A DNA stretch of 64,000 nt from Frigoriglobus tundricola (GCF_013128195.2 NZ_CP053452.2:6324001-6388000), one strand, 5' to 3'. Shown: positions 16,240 through 25,591, counted from the stretch's first letter. Translations and numbers: made by a program. Notes: a model not told the origin generated them from the sequence alone.

Positions 16240-18482
16240 CCCTCGCGCGTATTGGGGACCGGGAGCGTGAAATAGAACGTGGCACCCTTGTCCACTTCTC
16301 CCTCGGCCCAGGTCCGCCCGCCGTGGCGCTCAACTATCCGCCGGACGTTCGCAAGTCCGATGCCAGTCCCCTCAAAATCTTCCCACCGGTGCAACCTCTG
16401 GAACACCCCGAACAGCTTGTCCCGGTACCGCATGTCGAACCCGACGCCGTTGTCCCGGACCGAGAAGACGTACTCCGCGCCCTCCTCCCGGCAGCCGATC
16501 TCGATCTCCGCCTCGGCCCGCGTTTTGGTGTACTTGAGGGCGTTGGTGAGGAGGTTGCGGACCGCCAGCTTGAGCATCATGGCGTCGCCCTCGACCGCCG
16601 GCAGGGCGGCGACCGTCCACCGCACGCGGCGCCCGGCGAACTCGGTCGTCACGCCGCGCCGCACCTCGCTCACGAGCGCGCCCATCTCGACCCGGCCCCG
16701 GTCGAGAGCCGCCCGGCCCATGCGCGAGAACGAGAGCAGCGCGTCCACCAGTTGCCCGGCGTACACGCTCGACTCGATGATGGTGTCCACGTACTTCTGT
16801 TCGCCCGGCGCGAGCTTCGCGGCGGCCGACTCCTTGAGCATCTCCGCGTACCCGACGATGTGCCGCAGCGGGGCGCGCAGGTCGTGGCTGACGGAGTACG
16901 AGAACGCTTCCAGTTCCTTGTTGCTGCGCTGGAGTTCGACGTTGAGCGCGGCCATCTCCTCGGCCCGGCGCAGCACGATGCCGAGAACGGCGTTCCGCAA
17001 CTCGGCGGCGGCCTCGGTCTCGCTCGGCAGCCACGGCACGGCCTGGTTCCGCACCGTCTGGGACCACGTCTCGAACGACTTGCGCGGGTGCAGGCGGCCG
17101 GGCACGCCGCCGAGATCGGTCGGCCTCCGCGGGTCGCCGCCCCAGCGGATCGTTTCGATCACCTCGGGCCGGAACCAGAGCACCATCGTCGGGTTCAACT
17201 TGGAGACGGAGATCCCGAGCAGCCCGCTCGCCACAGCGGGGTAGGCGGCCGCTTCCGGGAACTCGGAGGCCAGCGCGTTCGTGTGAAACACGTCCCGCTT
17301 CCGTTCGCCGAACAGCCAGTCCGTCAGCCGCCGCACCTGAGCCTCGGAGGGGGCCGCGCCGACGCGGTCGCACCGGCCGTTGCCCACCACCGCCGCCCCC
17401 GTCGCTCCCACAAAGGAGAGCAGGTCGTCGGGGTGGTCGAGCAGCCCGCGGACGTAGTCGTCGGCGGCCGCCATGTGCGCGAGCAAGCGGTTCAGCGCGG
17501 ACTTCAGCTCCACCCGGCGCTCGTAATCGGCGACGTGCTCGCGGGCGGCCACCTGGAGCGCGAACACCTGTGCGAGTAGGTCGCACACGGTCCGGACCTC
17601 GAACGGGACCGACCGCGGGGCGTGGTGGTGGCACACGACGAGGCCCCACAGGTCGCCGCCCTTCAGCACCGACACCGACATTGATGCGGCCGTCCGCATG
17701 TTCCGCATGTACTCGACGTGAACCGGCGACACGCTCCGGAGGCTCGAGTGCGACAGGTCCAGGGGCCGGCCGGTCAGCGGGTTGTGAACCGGCACCAGCG
17801 CCGCCGGGCGGTACGCGGCGTCCGGAATGAGCCGGAGCCGGTTGGTGCGGTACAGTTCGCGGGCCTGCTTCGGAATGTCCGACGCGGGGAACCGGTGGTC
17901 CCGGTACGACGGCAACCGGCCGTTGCCGTCCTCCCCGACGACCACCCCGGTCCCGTTCGGATCGAAGCGGTAAACGAGTGCCCGGTCGAACCCCGTCACG
18001 CGCCGCACTTCGGCCGACATCAGGCGAGCGAGTTCGTCCACCGAGGGCACGCCCTGGACCTTCGTGATGAACTGCGCGACGGTCGGGTGCAGCGCCCGGG
18101 GGGACGGGTCGGGGTCGGAGGTCGGTTCGAATTCGAGGACGATCGCCCCGTCGGCGCGGTGCCCGAGGACGTTCAGGAGCCGCCCGCCGGTCCGGAGCGC
18201 GCGGAGCAGCACCGGCTCCCCGCGGGGGGGAATTTTCGCGAGCAACTCGCGGAGCGGGTCCGCGGGGAGTTCGCGGACCACATCGGTGATCGCCCGCCCG
18301 AGCAGGTCGGCCGGCGGGGCGCCGAAAATGTCCGCGCTATTGTCGCTCACCTGAAGGACCGTCAGGTCCGACTCGGCCAGCGCCGCCAGCGCGCCGTGCG
18401 GTTGGATGCACGAAGGGATGTGGATGGGTTCGCGGTCGCACGCCGTCAGATCCACGTCGGCCGCACCGTTCGGAAGATTCAC
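16236..18482 (-). CDS. bphP: Bacteriophytochrome sensor histidine kinase
   Basis: A 748-residue red/far-red photoreceptor kinase with order PAS-GAF-PHY-HisKA-HATPase. Seen: N-terminal CDREPIHIPSCIQPHG, where C15 is at the position that binds biliverdin in bacteriophytochromes, plus an extra C25; GAF motif FPASDIPKQAR (Asp about 202) and LVVCHHHAPR (chromophore His); PHY-tongue PRKSFETW (about 467-473); phospho-acceptor His in SYSVSHDLRAPLRHIVG (H533); ATPase boxes VRNLLTNALKYT, DNGVGFD and GTGIGLANV. It overlaps bphO by 4 bp upstream and the regulator by 4 bp downstream, so the unit is tightly coupled. Confidence 0.95.
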   Translation of the reverse strand: MNLPNGAADVDLTACDREPIHIPSCIQPHGALAALAESDLTVLQVSDNSADIFGAPPADLLGRAITDVVRELPADPLRELLAKIPPRGEPVLLRALRTGGRLLNVLGHRADGAIVLEFEPTSDPDPSPRALHPTVAQFITKVQGVPSVDELARLMSAEVRRVTGFDRALVYRFDPNGTGVVVGEDGNGRLPSYRDHRFPASDIPKQARELYRTNRLRLIPDAAYRPAALVPVHNPLTGRPLDLSHSSLRSVSPVHVEYMRNMRTAASMSVSVLKGGDLWGLVVCHHHAPRSVPFEVRTVCDLLAQVFALQVAAREHVADYERRVELKSALNRLLAHMAAADDYVRGLLDHPDDLLSFVGATGAAVVGNGRCDRVGAAPSEAQVRRLTDWLFGERKRDVFHTNALASEFPEAAAYPAVASGLLGISVSKLNPTMVLWFRPEVIETIRWGGDPRRPTDLGGVPGRLHPRKSFETWSQTVRNQAVPWLPSETEAAAELRNAVLGIVLRRAEEMAALNVELQRSNKELEAFSYSVSHDLRAPLRHIVGYAEMLKESAAAKLAPGEQKYVDTIIESSVYAGQLVDALLSFSRMGRAALDRGRVEMGALVSEVRRGVTTEFAGRRVRWTVAALPAVEGDAMMLKLAVRNLLTNALKYTKTRAEAEIEIGCREEGAEYVFSVRDNGVGFDMRYRDKLFGVFQRLHRWEDFEGTGIGLANVRRIVERHGGRTWAEGEVDKGATFYFTLPVPNTREG

Positions 18483-19066
18483 GACACGCCCTCGTCACGA
18501 GCCAGCCAGCGGTCGAGGCTCTCGAACGTCTGAACCGCGGCGGTCACCACCTGTTGTTCGGCCGACGGGGTGCCGGCGAACCGAACCAGTGCCGCCCGGA
18601 ACGCGTCCCACATCGGTCCGATCCGATCGCGGTAGCTGGCGAAGAACGAGCACCCCCGGTCCGGGGTCAGCCCCAACCGCTGCGCGACCAACTTGCTGAT
18701 GTGCCGCCCGCCCAGTGACGCACCCTCCACCACGTACATGCTCCCGAACGCCGGGCCGAGCGAGTCGATCTCGGGTACGTGGGCGCAGGTCGGAAATGAG
18801 TCCGGGACGCAGCCGAGTGCGGTCAGGTCCGAGACCAACCACGCGACTTTTCGGCGCTCGTGGAGATGAAGGCCGAGGTCTTCGTACCCCGTTACGCGAC
18901 CGAGTGCGGCTTCGAGCGGCTGGTAGAAGCCGTACAGGCGACCGAGCAAAGCGGTGTAAGTGTGTGTGTCACGAAGGCGGTTGTTGAGATCGAACCGGCG
19001 TTCGACGGCCTCGTGCTGCGGTGCCGTTCCTTCTTTCAGCAACTGAAGTACGCGCCCACCAGTCAT
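18479..19066 (-). CDS. bphO: Biliverdin-producing heme oxygenase
   Basis: A 195-residue heme oxygenase that opens heme to biliverdin, carbon monoxide and iron, providing the chromophore for the adjacent phytochrome. Seen: proximal ligand region GTAPQHEAVE (H18), and the distal-helix motif YVVEGASLGGR with the conserved Gly-rich kink. The start is ATG 19066, with ggag about 8 bases upstream; a longer frame to 19153 exists but begins in non-coding-looking sequence. Its stop overlaps the phytochrome start by 4 bp (ATGA). It heads the four-gene unit. Confidence 0.93.
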   Translation of the reverse strand: MTGGRVLQLLKEGTAPQHEAVERRFDLNNRLRDTHTYTALLGRLYGFYQPLEAALGRVTGYEDLGLHLHERRKVAWLVSDLTALGCVPDSFPTCAHVPEIDSLGPAFGSMYVVEGASLGGRHISKLVAQRLGLTPDRGCSFFASYRDRIGPMWDAFRAALVRFAGTPSAEQQVVTAAVQTFESLDRWLARDEGVS

Positions 19067-19376
19067 TCCCGCTCCGAACTTGTGATGATGGCCCGGTAAC
19101 ATTTGTTCGCATCGCATTGCCCGAAACGGCGAAAACAGCATCCCCACCCACAAAGCACGTCATGAACAGCAGCAAGAAATTGCTCGGTATTGCAGGTTTT
19201 GTGCCGAATGGGGATGCGCCCCGAATGTCTCTGCTTTCGCCTGGAATATCATTGTGAGTGCACTCCAGCGAGTAGACAAAGTGCGCCGCGATGCGCTCGC
19301 GTTTTCTTCATGAGCGCGAGTCCTTGGCGGATCGTGTTTCGTGGTAGTTCCTTCGCACATGGAGGGCGGTCGTTTC
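19067..19376. other. Divergent intergenic region
   Basis: 310 bp between bphO and the small membrane gene. It is less GC-rich than its surroundings around 19150-19260 and should hold the promoter of the phytochrome unit. I see no convincing promoter boxes or gene. Confidence 0.5.
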
Positions 19377-19844
19377 GTGATTACCGTATTGCGTCGGTTC
19401 CTCCTGGTGCTCGCCCTGATGTTCTGGCAGGGCGGGTTCATGTTTTACGGCGGGGTGGTGGTGGAGGTGGGGGCCATCGTCCTCGGCTCCCATCGGACCC
19501 AGGGGTTTGTGACGCAGGCGGTGACGGAATACTTGAACGCGGCCGGGGCGGTGGCTCTCGCCGTGTGGGGATGGGACGTGGCCGCCGGGCGCGCGGGGAC
19601 CGAGCGACGCCTCCGGTGGATCGCGTGGGGCGCGCTGGTCGTGCTGCTCGGCGTGCTCGTTCTGCTTCATCCGCGACTCGATGCCCTTCTGGAAGCGGAC
19701 GGGTTCCGCGTCCTCGACGCGCGTGCTTACCGCCGGTTGCACCAGATGTACCTCTTCACCAGTTCCGTGCAGTGGGCCGGTGCCCTTGTCCTTCTGGCGC
19801 TGACGATCCGCGCCTGGCGCGCCGAAGACGGCAGCCACCGGTGA
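19377..19844 (+). CDS. Small membrane protein, four predicted TM segments
   Basis: A 155-residue integral membrane protein of unknown function. Hydrophobic segments lie near residues 4-30, 45-65, 75-95 and 125-145, and a short acidic C-terminus follows. The overall pattern recalls DUF4149-type small membrane proteins, but this is not certain. GTG 19377 is chosen because ggaggg (19361-19366) lies 10 bases upstream; ATG 19359 is an alternative adding six residues. Confidence 0.7.
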   Translation: MITVLRRFLLVLALMFWQGGFMFYGGVVVEVGAIVLGSHRTQGFVTQAVTEYLNAAGAVALAVWGWDVAAGRAGTERRLRWIAWGALVVLLGVLVLLHPRLDALLEADGFRVLDARAYRRLHQMYLFTSSVQWAGALVLLALTIRAWRAEDGSHR

Positions 19845-20288
19845 CGCTGTTCGTGCGCACCGGGCTTTCGCGCGCAGACGTTCTCGCTCTTACGTGGCAA
19901 GTGGGGACCAGCCGTGCGCCGACCTCCGCCAACGCCTTCCCTCCAACGCCCTCGGCACCCGTGGTTCCGAGAGCGATCGATTTCAGATGCCAATTCGCGC
20001 GATAAATCGAATAAAGTTTGGCGCATTGGTTGCGGGTCGTGCCCGAACGTGGCCGCTCGGTCACGCAGCTTCGCCCACTTCTGTCGGAGGCTGTTATGAG
20101 GCACGGGAAGCGAGCCAGGCGGCTCGGAGAACGGATCGAACGGGGGCCGAACGGAGTCGCCGAACAGGCCCAGCGGATTGTGACCGCGACCCCTTGGCCC
20201 GGCACGGCTGTTGCTGAATCTGCTTCTCGCGACAGCGGTCGGGCCGAACAACCCGACCGGGACGACTTACCCCCAACGGAGAGCGATC
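19845..20288. other. Intergenic region without recognised features
   Basis: 444 bp. Short open frames occur but have no Shine-Dalgarno and no recognisable similarity. A 5' leader for the LEA-like gene is the most likely content of the 3' half. Confidence 0.4.
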
Positions 20289-20477
20289 ATGGCCGATACC
20301 ATCCGCGAGAAGATCGAGAACGCCGGTGAAGCCGCGAAGGACACGGCGAAAAAGGCCGGCGAGAAGGTGAAAGACGGGGCCGATACGGTCGCCGAGAAGA
20401 CCGCCAACGCGGCCAAATCGGCCGGCCAGGCGGTGAAGGACGCCGGCCAGAAGCTGAAGGACAAGAGCGGCTCGTAA
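20289..20477 (+). CDS. Small LEA-like amphipathic helical protein
   Basis: A 62-residue, highly charged Ala/Lys-rich protein (KIENAGEAAKDTAKKAGEKV, with repeated KDAA/GxxV units of about 11 residues). This is the pattern of LEA group 3/apolipoprotein-like helices. Such proteins are usually linked to desiccation or stress protection; that role here is inference. The start ATG 20289 follows cggagag. A strong terminator follows 16 bp after the stop. The neighbouring DUF2171 gene has a similar helical N-terminus. Confidence 0.75.
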   Translation: MADTIREKIENAGEAAKDTAKKAGEKVKDGADTVAEKTANAAKSAGQAVKDAGQKLKDKSGS

Positions 20478-20493
20478 AGGCCCGCTCCGGTCG

Positions 20494-20523
20494 AAGACCC
20501 GCTCCGGTTGGAGCGGGTCTTTT
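20494..20523 (+). terminator. Rho-independent terminator after LEA-like gene
   Basis: The stem gacccgctcc / ggagcgggtc with loop ggtt is followed by tttcgtttt, directly downstream of the stop at 20477. Confidence 0.9.
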
Positions 20524-20621
20524 CGTTTTCCCGGCTCGTGGTTTGCATTATTATTCCGTTCGACCCAGGCGCGGCCGGCCGCCGGCCGCGCAATCCTCTT
20601 CACCACTTTTGGAGACCCACC

Positions 20622-21023
20622 ATGTCGAACCTCAAAGATAAAGCTGCGGAGGCGGGCCACGCGGTTGCCGATGCGGCCAAGCACGTCGGCCACAAGATCG
20701 CCGAAGGGGCGTCTGAGGCCGCCGCGTTCGTGAAGCAGAAGGCCGGGATCGGCTGCGCCGACAAGGGCGAGAACCTGGGCGTGTCCGGGATCAAGGAACA
20801 CATGGGCGTGTACGCCTCGTGTGGGAAGAAGGTGGGCGTGGTCGATCACCTCGAGGCGAACGCGATCAAGCTGACCCGGAACGACAGCCCGGACGGCCAG
20901 CACCACTTCGTCCCGACCGCGTGGGTGGGGCGCGTCCACGAGGACCACGTCCACCTGACCAAAAACTCGTCCGAAACCGAGAGTGGGTGGAAGACCAGCG
21001 CCGCCGCTTGCGCGAACTGCTGA
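20622..21023 (+). CDS. DUF2171-domain protein with LEA-like N-terminus
   Basis: A 133-residue protein. Residues 1-42 form an Ala/Lys amphipathic helix (MSNLKDKAAEAGHAVADAAK) resembling the previous small gene. Residues about 55-120 match the DUF2171 pattern: IKEHMGVYASCGKKVGVVDH, followed by IKLTRNDSPDGQHHFVP, WVGRVHEDHVHL. DUF2171 is a small PRC-barrel-like domain of unknown function. It ends with a Cys pair (ACANC). ATG 20622 has ggag 7 bases upstream. It has its own terminator and is probably a stress gene transcribed separately. Confidence 0.85.
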   Translation: MSNLKDKAAEAGHAVADAAKHVGHKIAEGASEAAAFVKQKAGIGCADKGENLGVSGIKEHMGVYASCGKKVGVVDHLEANAIKLTRNDSPDGQHHFVPTAWVGRVHEDHVHLTKNSSETESGWKTSAAACANC

Positions 21024-21058
21024 GGGTAAGACCCGCGCTCGGGCAATCGTCGGAACCG

Positions 21059-21087
21059 GCCCGCTCCATATGGGAGCGGGCTTTTTT
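21059..21087 (+). terminator. Rho-independent terminator after DUF2171 gene
   Basis: The stem cccgctcc / ggagcggg with loop atat is followed by ctttttt. The stem sequence is nearly the same as in the terminator at 20494, as if duplicated with the gene pair. Confidence 0.92.
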
Positions 21088-21430
21088 GCGCGCATGAGGG
21101 GACGTGGGCCGGGACCGTGTGCGGCGTTCGGCGGTGGGTAATTCTTGCCGCCGATTCGGAACCCGTTTGCACACTCGGGCCAGGAGGATCGGACCAGAAC
21201 TCAAGCTCGATAAGGCTGGGTCGTGTCGAGCAATGTTCGATATGTGCCACAACACAGTCCGCGCGGGGGCATGGGGTGTTTTCTACTGATGACAACACGG
21301 AGAGAGACGACAACCGCGACTCGGGAATGGAGGCCGAGATGGGCTCCCTGCGGATTTGGACCCGTGGCACGCCCCGTGCATTAACTCGACCGGCTGAACG
21401 GATGCGCCCCAGAAACTACACGAGGTTCCC
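21088..21430. other. Intergenic region without recognised features
   Basis: 343 bp with no convincing gene; only short open frames lacking ribosome sites. Confidence 0.4.
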
Positions 21431-21619
21431 ATGCCGACCGCACGCGTCCCTGGCCCCACCCGTCCCGTTTCCGAACTGCTCCTGGAAATCGCCTACTATA
21501 TGCACACCACCCGCGTGGTGGGGCACCGCCCGCGCCGCAAAGCCGCGCCGAAATCCGAGCCGCGCCGACCGGGCACCCACACGCGGCCGCCCGCGACCCC
21601 GTGCCTGACGGCTTCGTAA
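21431..21619 (+). CDS. Small hypothetical protein
   Basis: A 62-residue open frame (MPTARVPGPTRPVSELLLEI) with a short amphipathic helix SELLLEIAYYMHTTRVVG, then a basic Pro/Arg tail. A gaggt lies just upstream. A stem-loop 32 bp after the stop supports a real transcription unit. No function is recognised. Confidence 0.45.
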   Translation: MPTARVPGPTRPVSELLLEIAYYMHTTRVVGHRPRRKAAPKSEPRRPGTHTRPPATPCLTAS

Positions 21620-21650
21620 TCGCGCGAGCAACGTGCCGAGTGGCTTCTCC

Positions 21651-21676
21651 GTAGCCGGCCCCGTAGGGCCGGCTAC
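21651..21676. repeat. Perfect stem-loop downstream of the small gene
   Basis: An 11-bp perfect stem, gtagccggccc / gggccggctac, with loop cgta, followed by gtgccgtttctt. It may end transcription, or be one of the dispersed palindromes. The rest of the gap up to 21939 holds nothing recognisable. Confidence 0.65.
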
Positions 21677-21939
21677 GTGCCGTTTCTTGTCCGGCTCTTG
21701 CGGATTTTACGACGCTGCGCGCATGGGTGCGATCCGGCGCAAGGTATTGGTCTCGTTCCACCTGTGTGCCAATGACACAGCAGGAGCGCCCACTTTGACA
21801 CAGGCTTCGCTCACCCGCCGGGGGCTCGTTTCTTGGCCAGTCGCAAAGAGTTTCCCATTTTCTCGTCCGGTGGAGGGGGGCTGGTGCGATAGGTATAACG
21901 AGATCAGTCGGCCCTACCGGCCGCCACGGAGGGCACCAG

Positions 21940-22530
21940 GTGGACGAGGATCGTGATTTTCGTGAGCTGATTTGCCGGGTCCGCACCGGCGACCATACCG
22001 CCGCCGCCGAACTGGTGACGCGTTACATGCCGGCCGTGCGGCGCGTGGTGCGCCTCAAACTGCGCGACTCGCGCGCCCGGCGCCTCCTCGATTCGATGGA
22101 CGTCTGCCAGGACGTCCTCACCAGCTTCTTCATCCGCGCCTCGTCCGGGCAATACGATCTCGACTGCCCGGCCAAACTCGTCCGCCTCCTGGTCGTCATG
22201 GCCCGCAACAAACTCGTCAGCGCGGGCCGCAGCCCCTTCGTCGCGCGGCGCGAGCACCCGGGGCCGTCCGTCGACGCCGTGTTCGCCGGTCTGGCGACGC
22301 GCGACCCCAGCCCGAGCGGGCTGTTGGCCTGGAAGGACCTGCTCCACGAAGTGCGCAATCGCCTGACCGACGACGAGCGCCGCCTGGCGGACCGGCGCGC
22401 GGAGCGGTGGGACTGGGCGGCCATCGCCGCGGAAGTCGGCGGCACCCCCGACGCCGCGCGCAAGCGGCTGGCCCGCGCCCTTGACCGCGTCTCGAACCAA
22501 CTCGGACTGAAAGAGTGGAATCATGGATGA
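21940..22530 (+). CDS. ECF-type RNA polymerase sigma factor
   Basis: A 196-residue sigma-70 family factor of the extracytoplasmic function type. Region 2 spans about 10-80 (AELVTRYMPAVRRVVRLKL, VCQDVLTSFF). Region 4 spans about 135-185 and contains the helix-turn-helix WAAIAAEVGGTPDAARKRLARAL. The start is GTG 21940 with ggaggg at 21928-21933. It overlaps the kinase gene by 8 bp, so the pair is translationally coupled. ECF factors coupled to Ser/Thr kinases are a known planctomycete arrangement, in which the kinase replaces a classical anti-sigma factor as signal input. Confidence 0.92.
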   Translation: MDEDRDFRELICRVRTGDHTAAAELVTRYMPAVRRVVRLKLRDSRARRLLDSMDVCQDVLTSFFIRASSGQYDLDCPAKLVRLLVVMARNKLVSAGRSPFVARREHPGPSVDAVFAGLATRDPSPSGLLAWKDLLHEVRNRLTDDERRLADRRAERWDWAAIAAEVGGTPDAARKRLARALDRVSNQLGLKEWNHG

Positions 22531-25500
22531 TCTCGAATCCCCGGCCGGCGGGGGCGATTTCTCCCGGACGTCGATCGACGCCCTCCTCGACGATCAGAGC
22601 GGCTGCTGGCGGCGCGGGGAGCGCACGCCGGCGGAGGCCTTCCTGGAGCGGCGGGCGGAGCCGGACACCGAGGCCGCGCTCGATCTCATCTACCACGAGA
22701 TCCTCCTGCGCAGCCGCCGCGGCGAGGACCCGGACCCCGAGGAGTACGTCCGGCGGTTCCCCCAGTTCCGCGAGCAGCTCCGGGCGCATTTCGAGGTCCA
22801 CGAGTTCATCGGCTCCGGGGCGTCCCCGCTGAACACCGCTGTGGACCACGAAACGGACGGCGCGGACGGCGGCCGCCGCCCGGGGGGCGAGCTCCCCGCC
22901 GTGACGGGTTACGAGATCCTGGCCGAATTGGGGCGGGGCGGCAACGGCGTGGTGTACCACGCGCGGGGCACGGGCCTGAAGCGGATGACGGCCCTCAAGG
23001 TGCTGCGCGGCGGCGCGCTCGCCAACCCGCGCGAGGCCGCCCGGCTGCGCGGGGAGGCCCTGGCGCTTGCGCGAATCGGCCACCCGAACATCATTCAAAT
23101 ATACGAGTTCGGCGAAACGGGCGGGCGCCCCTACCTCGCCCTGGAGTTCGCGCCCGGCGGCACCCTGGAGGCGCGCCTGCGCGGCGCCCCGCAACCGGCC
23201 CGCGCCGCGGCCGAACTGGTGGAAACGCTGGCGCGGGCCGTCCACGCCGCGCACCGGGCCGGGGTGATCCACCGCGACCTGAAACCGGCCAACGTCCTCT
23301 TCGCCGCGGACGGCACGCCCAAGATCGCCGACTTCGGCCTCGCCAAGCGGCTCAACGCCGAGGACGCGCAGACCCGCACCGGCGACATTCTCGGCACGCC
23401 GTACTACATGGCCCCCGAGCAGGTTCACGGCACCGCCGTCGGGCCGGCGACGGACGTCTACGCGCTGGGGGCCATCCTGTACGAGCTCCTGACCGGCCTG
23501 CCGCCGTTCCGGGGCACGACGGTGTGGGGCACGCTGGCGCAAGTCATCGGCCGCGACCCGGTCCCGCCGCGGCAACTCGTCCCGTCCGCCCCGCGCGACC
23601 TGGAAACGATCTGCCTCAAGTGCCTGCACAAGGACCCGGCGCACCGCTACGGCGGCGCCGCCGAGTTGGCCGACGACCTGGGGCGGTTTCTGGCCCGGCG
23701 GCCCGTTCGGGCGCGGCCCGCGCCGACGTGGGAGCGCGTCTGGAAGTGGGCGCAGCGCCGGCCGGGCACCGCGGCCGGACTCGTCACGGCGCTGGTCGTG
23801 ACGGTGGGTATGGCCGCGGCACACGAGGTCGATTTGCGGCAGCGCCTGGCCTGTGCCGAGCGCGAGGCCGCGGTCGCGGACGTGAACCGAATGCTCAGTG
23901 ACGTTCAGGGGCACGTCAACGCCGGGCACTGGCAGGAGGCGAGCGACCAGTTGCACGAGCAGGTGGCGGCCCGCCTGAGTGCGGCGCGGGCGGCGTTCCC
24001 CGGGGACGACCGGCTCGGCGAACTGGCCGGGGCGGCCGACCGGTTGCAGAAGCAAATTGACAGCCGGTTGACGGACGCGGCGCGGCTGCGGCGCTTCCGT
24101 GCCCTGCGTCGCGATGTCGGCTTCGACGCCACGCCGTTCAACGGGTCGAATTCGGCCGACCGCTTGCGACAGACACGAGCGTCCGTCAGCGAAGCGCTCC
24201 GGTTGTTCGATCTCGCGCCGGGCCGGGGCACATCCGGGCTGGACGCGTCGCACTTGACGGCCGAGGAGAAGAGGGAAGTCCGTGAGGGGTGCTGTGAGCT
24301 CCTGCTGGAACTGTCCGACGCGGAGGCCGCTGTGGCGGACGGCGGCGCCCGGGCCGCCGACGTGTTGGATTTCGCCGCTCAACTCGGCGTCGAAACGCCT
24401 CTGATCGAGGCCCGGCGTCCGGAGCGACCTGTCACCGGGCCGCCTGCGCTCACACGCGGCTTCGAGTGGTTCCTGCGCGGCAACGACCTCTGCCGTGCCG
24501 GGCGCGTGGCGGACGCGCGGAACGCTTACTGTGAGGCCCTGGCCGTTCACCCCGAGCACTTCGGAGCCCGGTACGCGCTGGGCGTCTGCTACTTGAAGGA
24601 CCGGGCGGGGGCCGATGTGCGCCGGGCGCACCTGCTCCTGGCCCGCGAGCACTTCACCCATTGCATTCAGACACACTCCGAACGCGTCTGGCTGTACCTT
24701 CAACGCGCGATGGCCGAAGACGAGCTGGGCGACGCCGCGGCGGCCGAGGCCGACTACGATCAGGTCGAACGCAAACTCCGGGACGCGCCCGATCCGACGG
24801 CCCTGTACGCGCTGCACGTCAACCGCGGCGTCGGCCGGATCAAGCGGCGCGACCCGGCCGGGGCCGTCCCCGATCTCACCCGCGCCGCCGAACTGAAGCC
24901 GGGCGAGCTGCCGGCGTACTTCGATCTCGCCAAGGCGTGCCAGGACCTCGCACGCACCGACCGCGGTCAGTTGCTCAAGGCCCGGGAGTACCTGGACCAG
25001 GCGGTCGGGATCGCGCGGCCCGCCGCGCTGGCCGACGTGTTCCGCGGCCGGGCCAAAATCAACGAGGAGCTAAACGATTGGAAAGCGGCGGTGAGCGATC
25101 TGGAGCAGGCGGTGCGGCACGAGCCGGCCGGGGCATCGAGTCCGGGCGCGGCGACCGATCTCCGGCGTCAGGGGCAACTGCTGCTGAAATGCGATAAGGC
25201 CGAAGACGCGCTACGGGCCGCGGACGCGCGCTCGCGGCGGCGCCCGACGACCCCGCGGCGCACCGGGTCCGGGTCCGCGGCGGCGCTGCTCCGCCTGGAC
25301 CGCTACTCCGATGCGATTGCGGCACTGGACCGGCACGTGGTGGACGGCGAGCGCAAGGCCGGGCGGCGCCCCGAGGCCCGCGTGTACCGGGCGCGGGCGC
25401 AGGCCGCGGTCGCCGTCGGCGACTACGCCGCCGCCGCCGAGGATTACGGGCGGGGCGCTGGACGGCGACGACCGGGCGAACGCGGCCGCGGACCACGCCG

Positions 25501-25591
25501 GGCGCGGGTGGTGCCACGTGATGCTGGAAACCTGGCCGCTGGCGCTGCGCGACTTCGAGCGGGTGGTGCGGCTCGATCCCGGGAACAGTGA
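22523..25591 (+). CDS. Transmembrane Ser/Thr protein kinase with TPR region (C-terminus frameshifted)
   Basis: The open frame encodes 1022 residues. Residues 1-125 are an acidic, helical N-region. The kinase domain runs about 130-390: GRGGNGVVY (137-145), Lys K159 in ALKVL, HRDLKPAN (250-257), DFG 270-272, and GTPYYMAPEQ. A TM helix lies at about 416-434. Extracytoplasmic helical/TPR repeats follow from about 470 onward. Near 25230-25290 and at 25454 the TPR pattern jumps between frames, so the last about 30 residues of this frame are spurious and the true tail is the next entry. It probably senses an envelope signal and controls the coupled ECF factor. Confidence 0.88.
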   Translation: MDDLESPAGGGDFSRTSIDALLDDQSGCWRRGERTPAEAFLERRAEPDTEAALDLIYHEILLRSRRGEDPDPEEYVRRFPQFREQLRAHFEVHEFIGSGASPLNTAVDHETDGADGGRRPGGELPAVTGYEILAELGRGGNGVVYHARGTGLKRMTALKVLRGGALANPREAARLRGEALALARIGHPNIIQIYEFGETGGRPYLALEFAPGGTLEARLRGAPQPARAAAELVETLARAVHAAHRAGVIHRDLKPANVLFAADGTPKIADFGLAKRLNAEDAQTRTGDILGTPYYMAPEQVHGTAVGPATDVYALGAILYELLTGLPPFRGTTVWGTLAQVIGRDPVPPRQLVPSAPRDLETICLKCLHKDPAHRYGGAAELADDLGRFLARRPVRARPAPTWERVWKWAQRRPGTAAGLVTALVVTVGMAAAHEVDLRQRLACAEREAAVADVNRMLSDVQGHVNAGHWQEASDQLHEQVAARLSAARAAFPGDDRLGELAGAADRLQKQIDSRLTDAARLRRFRALRRDVGFDATPFNGSNSADRLRQTRASVSEALRLFDLAPGRGTSGLDASHLTAEEKREVREGCCELLLELSDAEAAVADGGARAADVLDFAAQLGVETPLIEARRPERPVTGPPALTRGFEWFLRGNDLCRAGRVADARNAYCEALAVHPEHFGARYALGVCYLKDRAGADVRRAHLLLAREHFTHCIQTHSERVWLYLQRAMAEDELGDAAAAEADYDQVERKLRDAPDPTALYALHVNRGVGRIKRRDPAGAVPDLTRAAELKPGELPAYFDLAKACQDLARTDRGQLLKAREYLDQAVGIARPAALADVFRGRAKINEELNDWKAAVSDLEQAVRHEPAGASSPGAATDLRRQGQLLLKCDKAEDALRAADARSRRRPTTPRRTGSGSAAALLRLDRYSDAIAALDRHVVDGERKAGRRPEARVYRARAQAAVAVGDYAAAAEDYGRGAGRRRPGERGRGPRRARVVPRDAGNLAAGAARLRAGGAARSREQ

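Noticed and set aside
20098..20329. Possible small gene starting at ATG 20098
   Set aside because: It overlaps the LEA-like gene start, and its peptide is charged low-complexity without a convincing ribosome site.
22217..24817. Open frame of 866 codons on the - strand
   Set aside because: Antisense shadow of the sigma factor and kinase genes.
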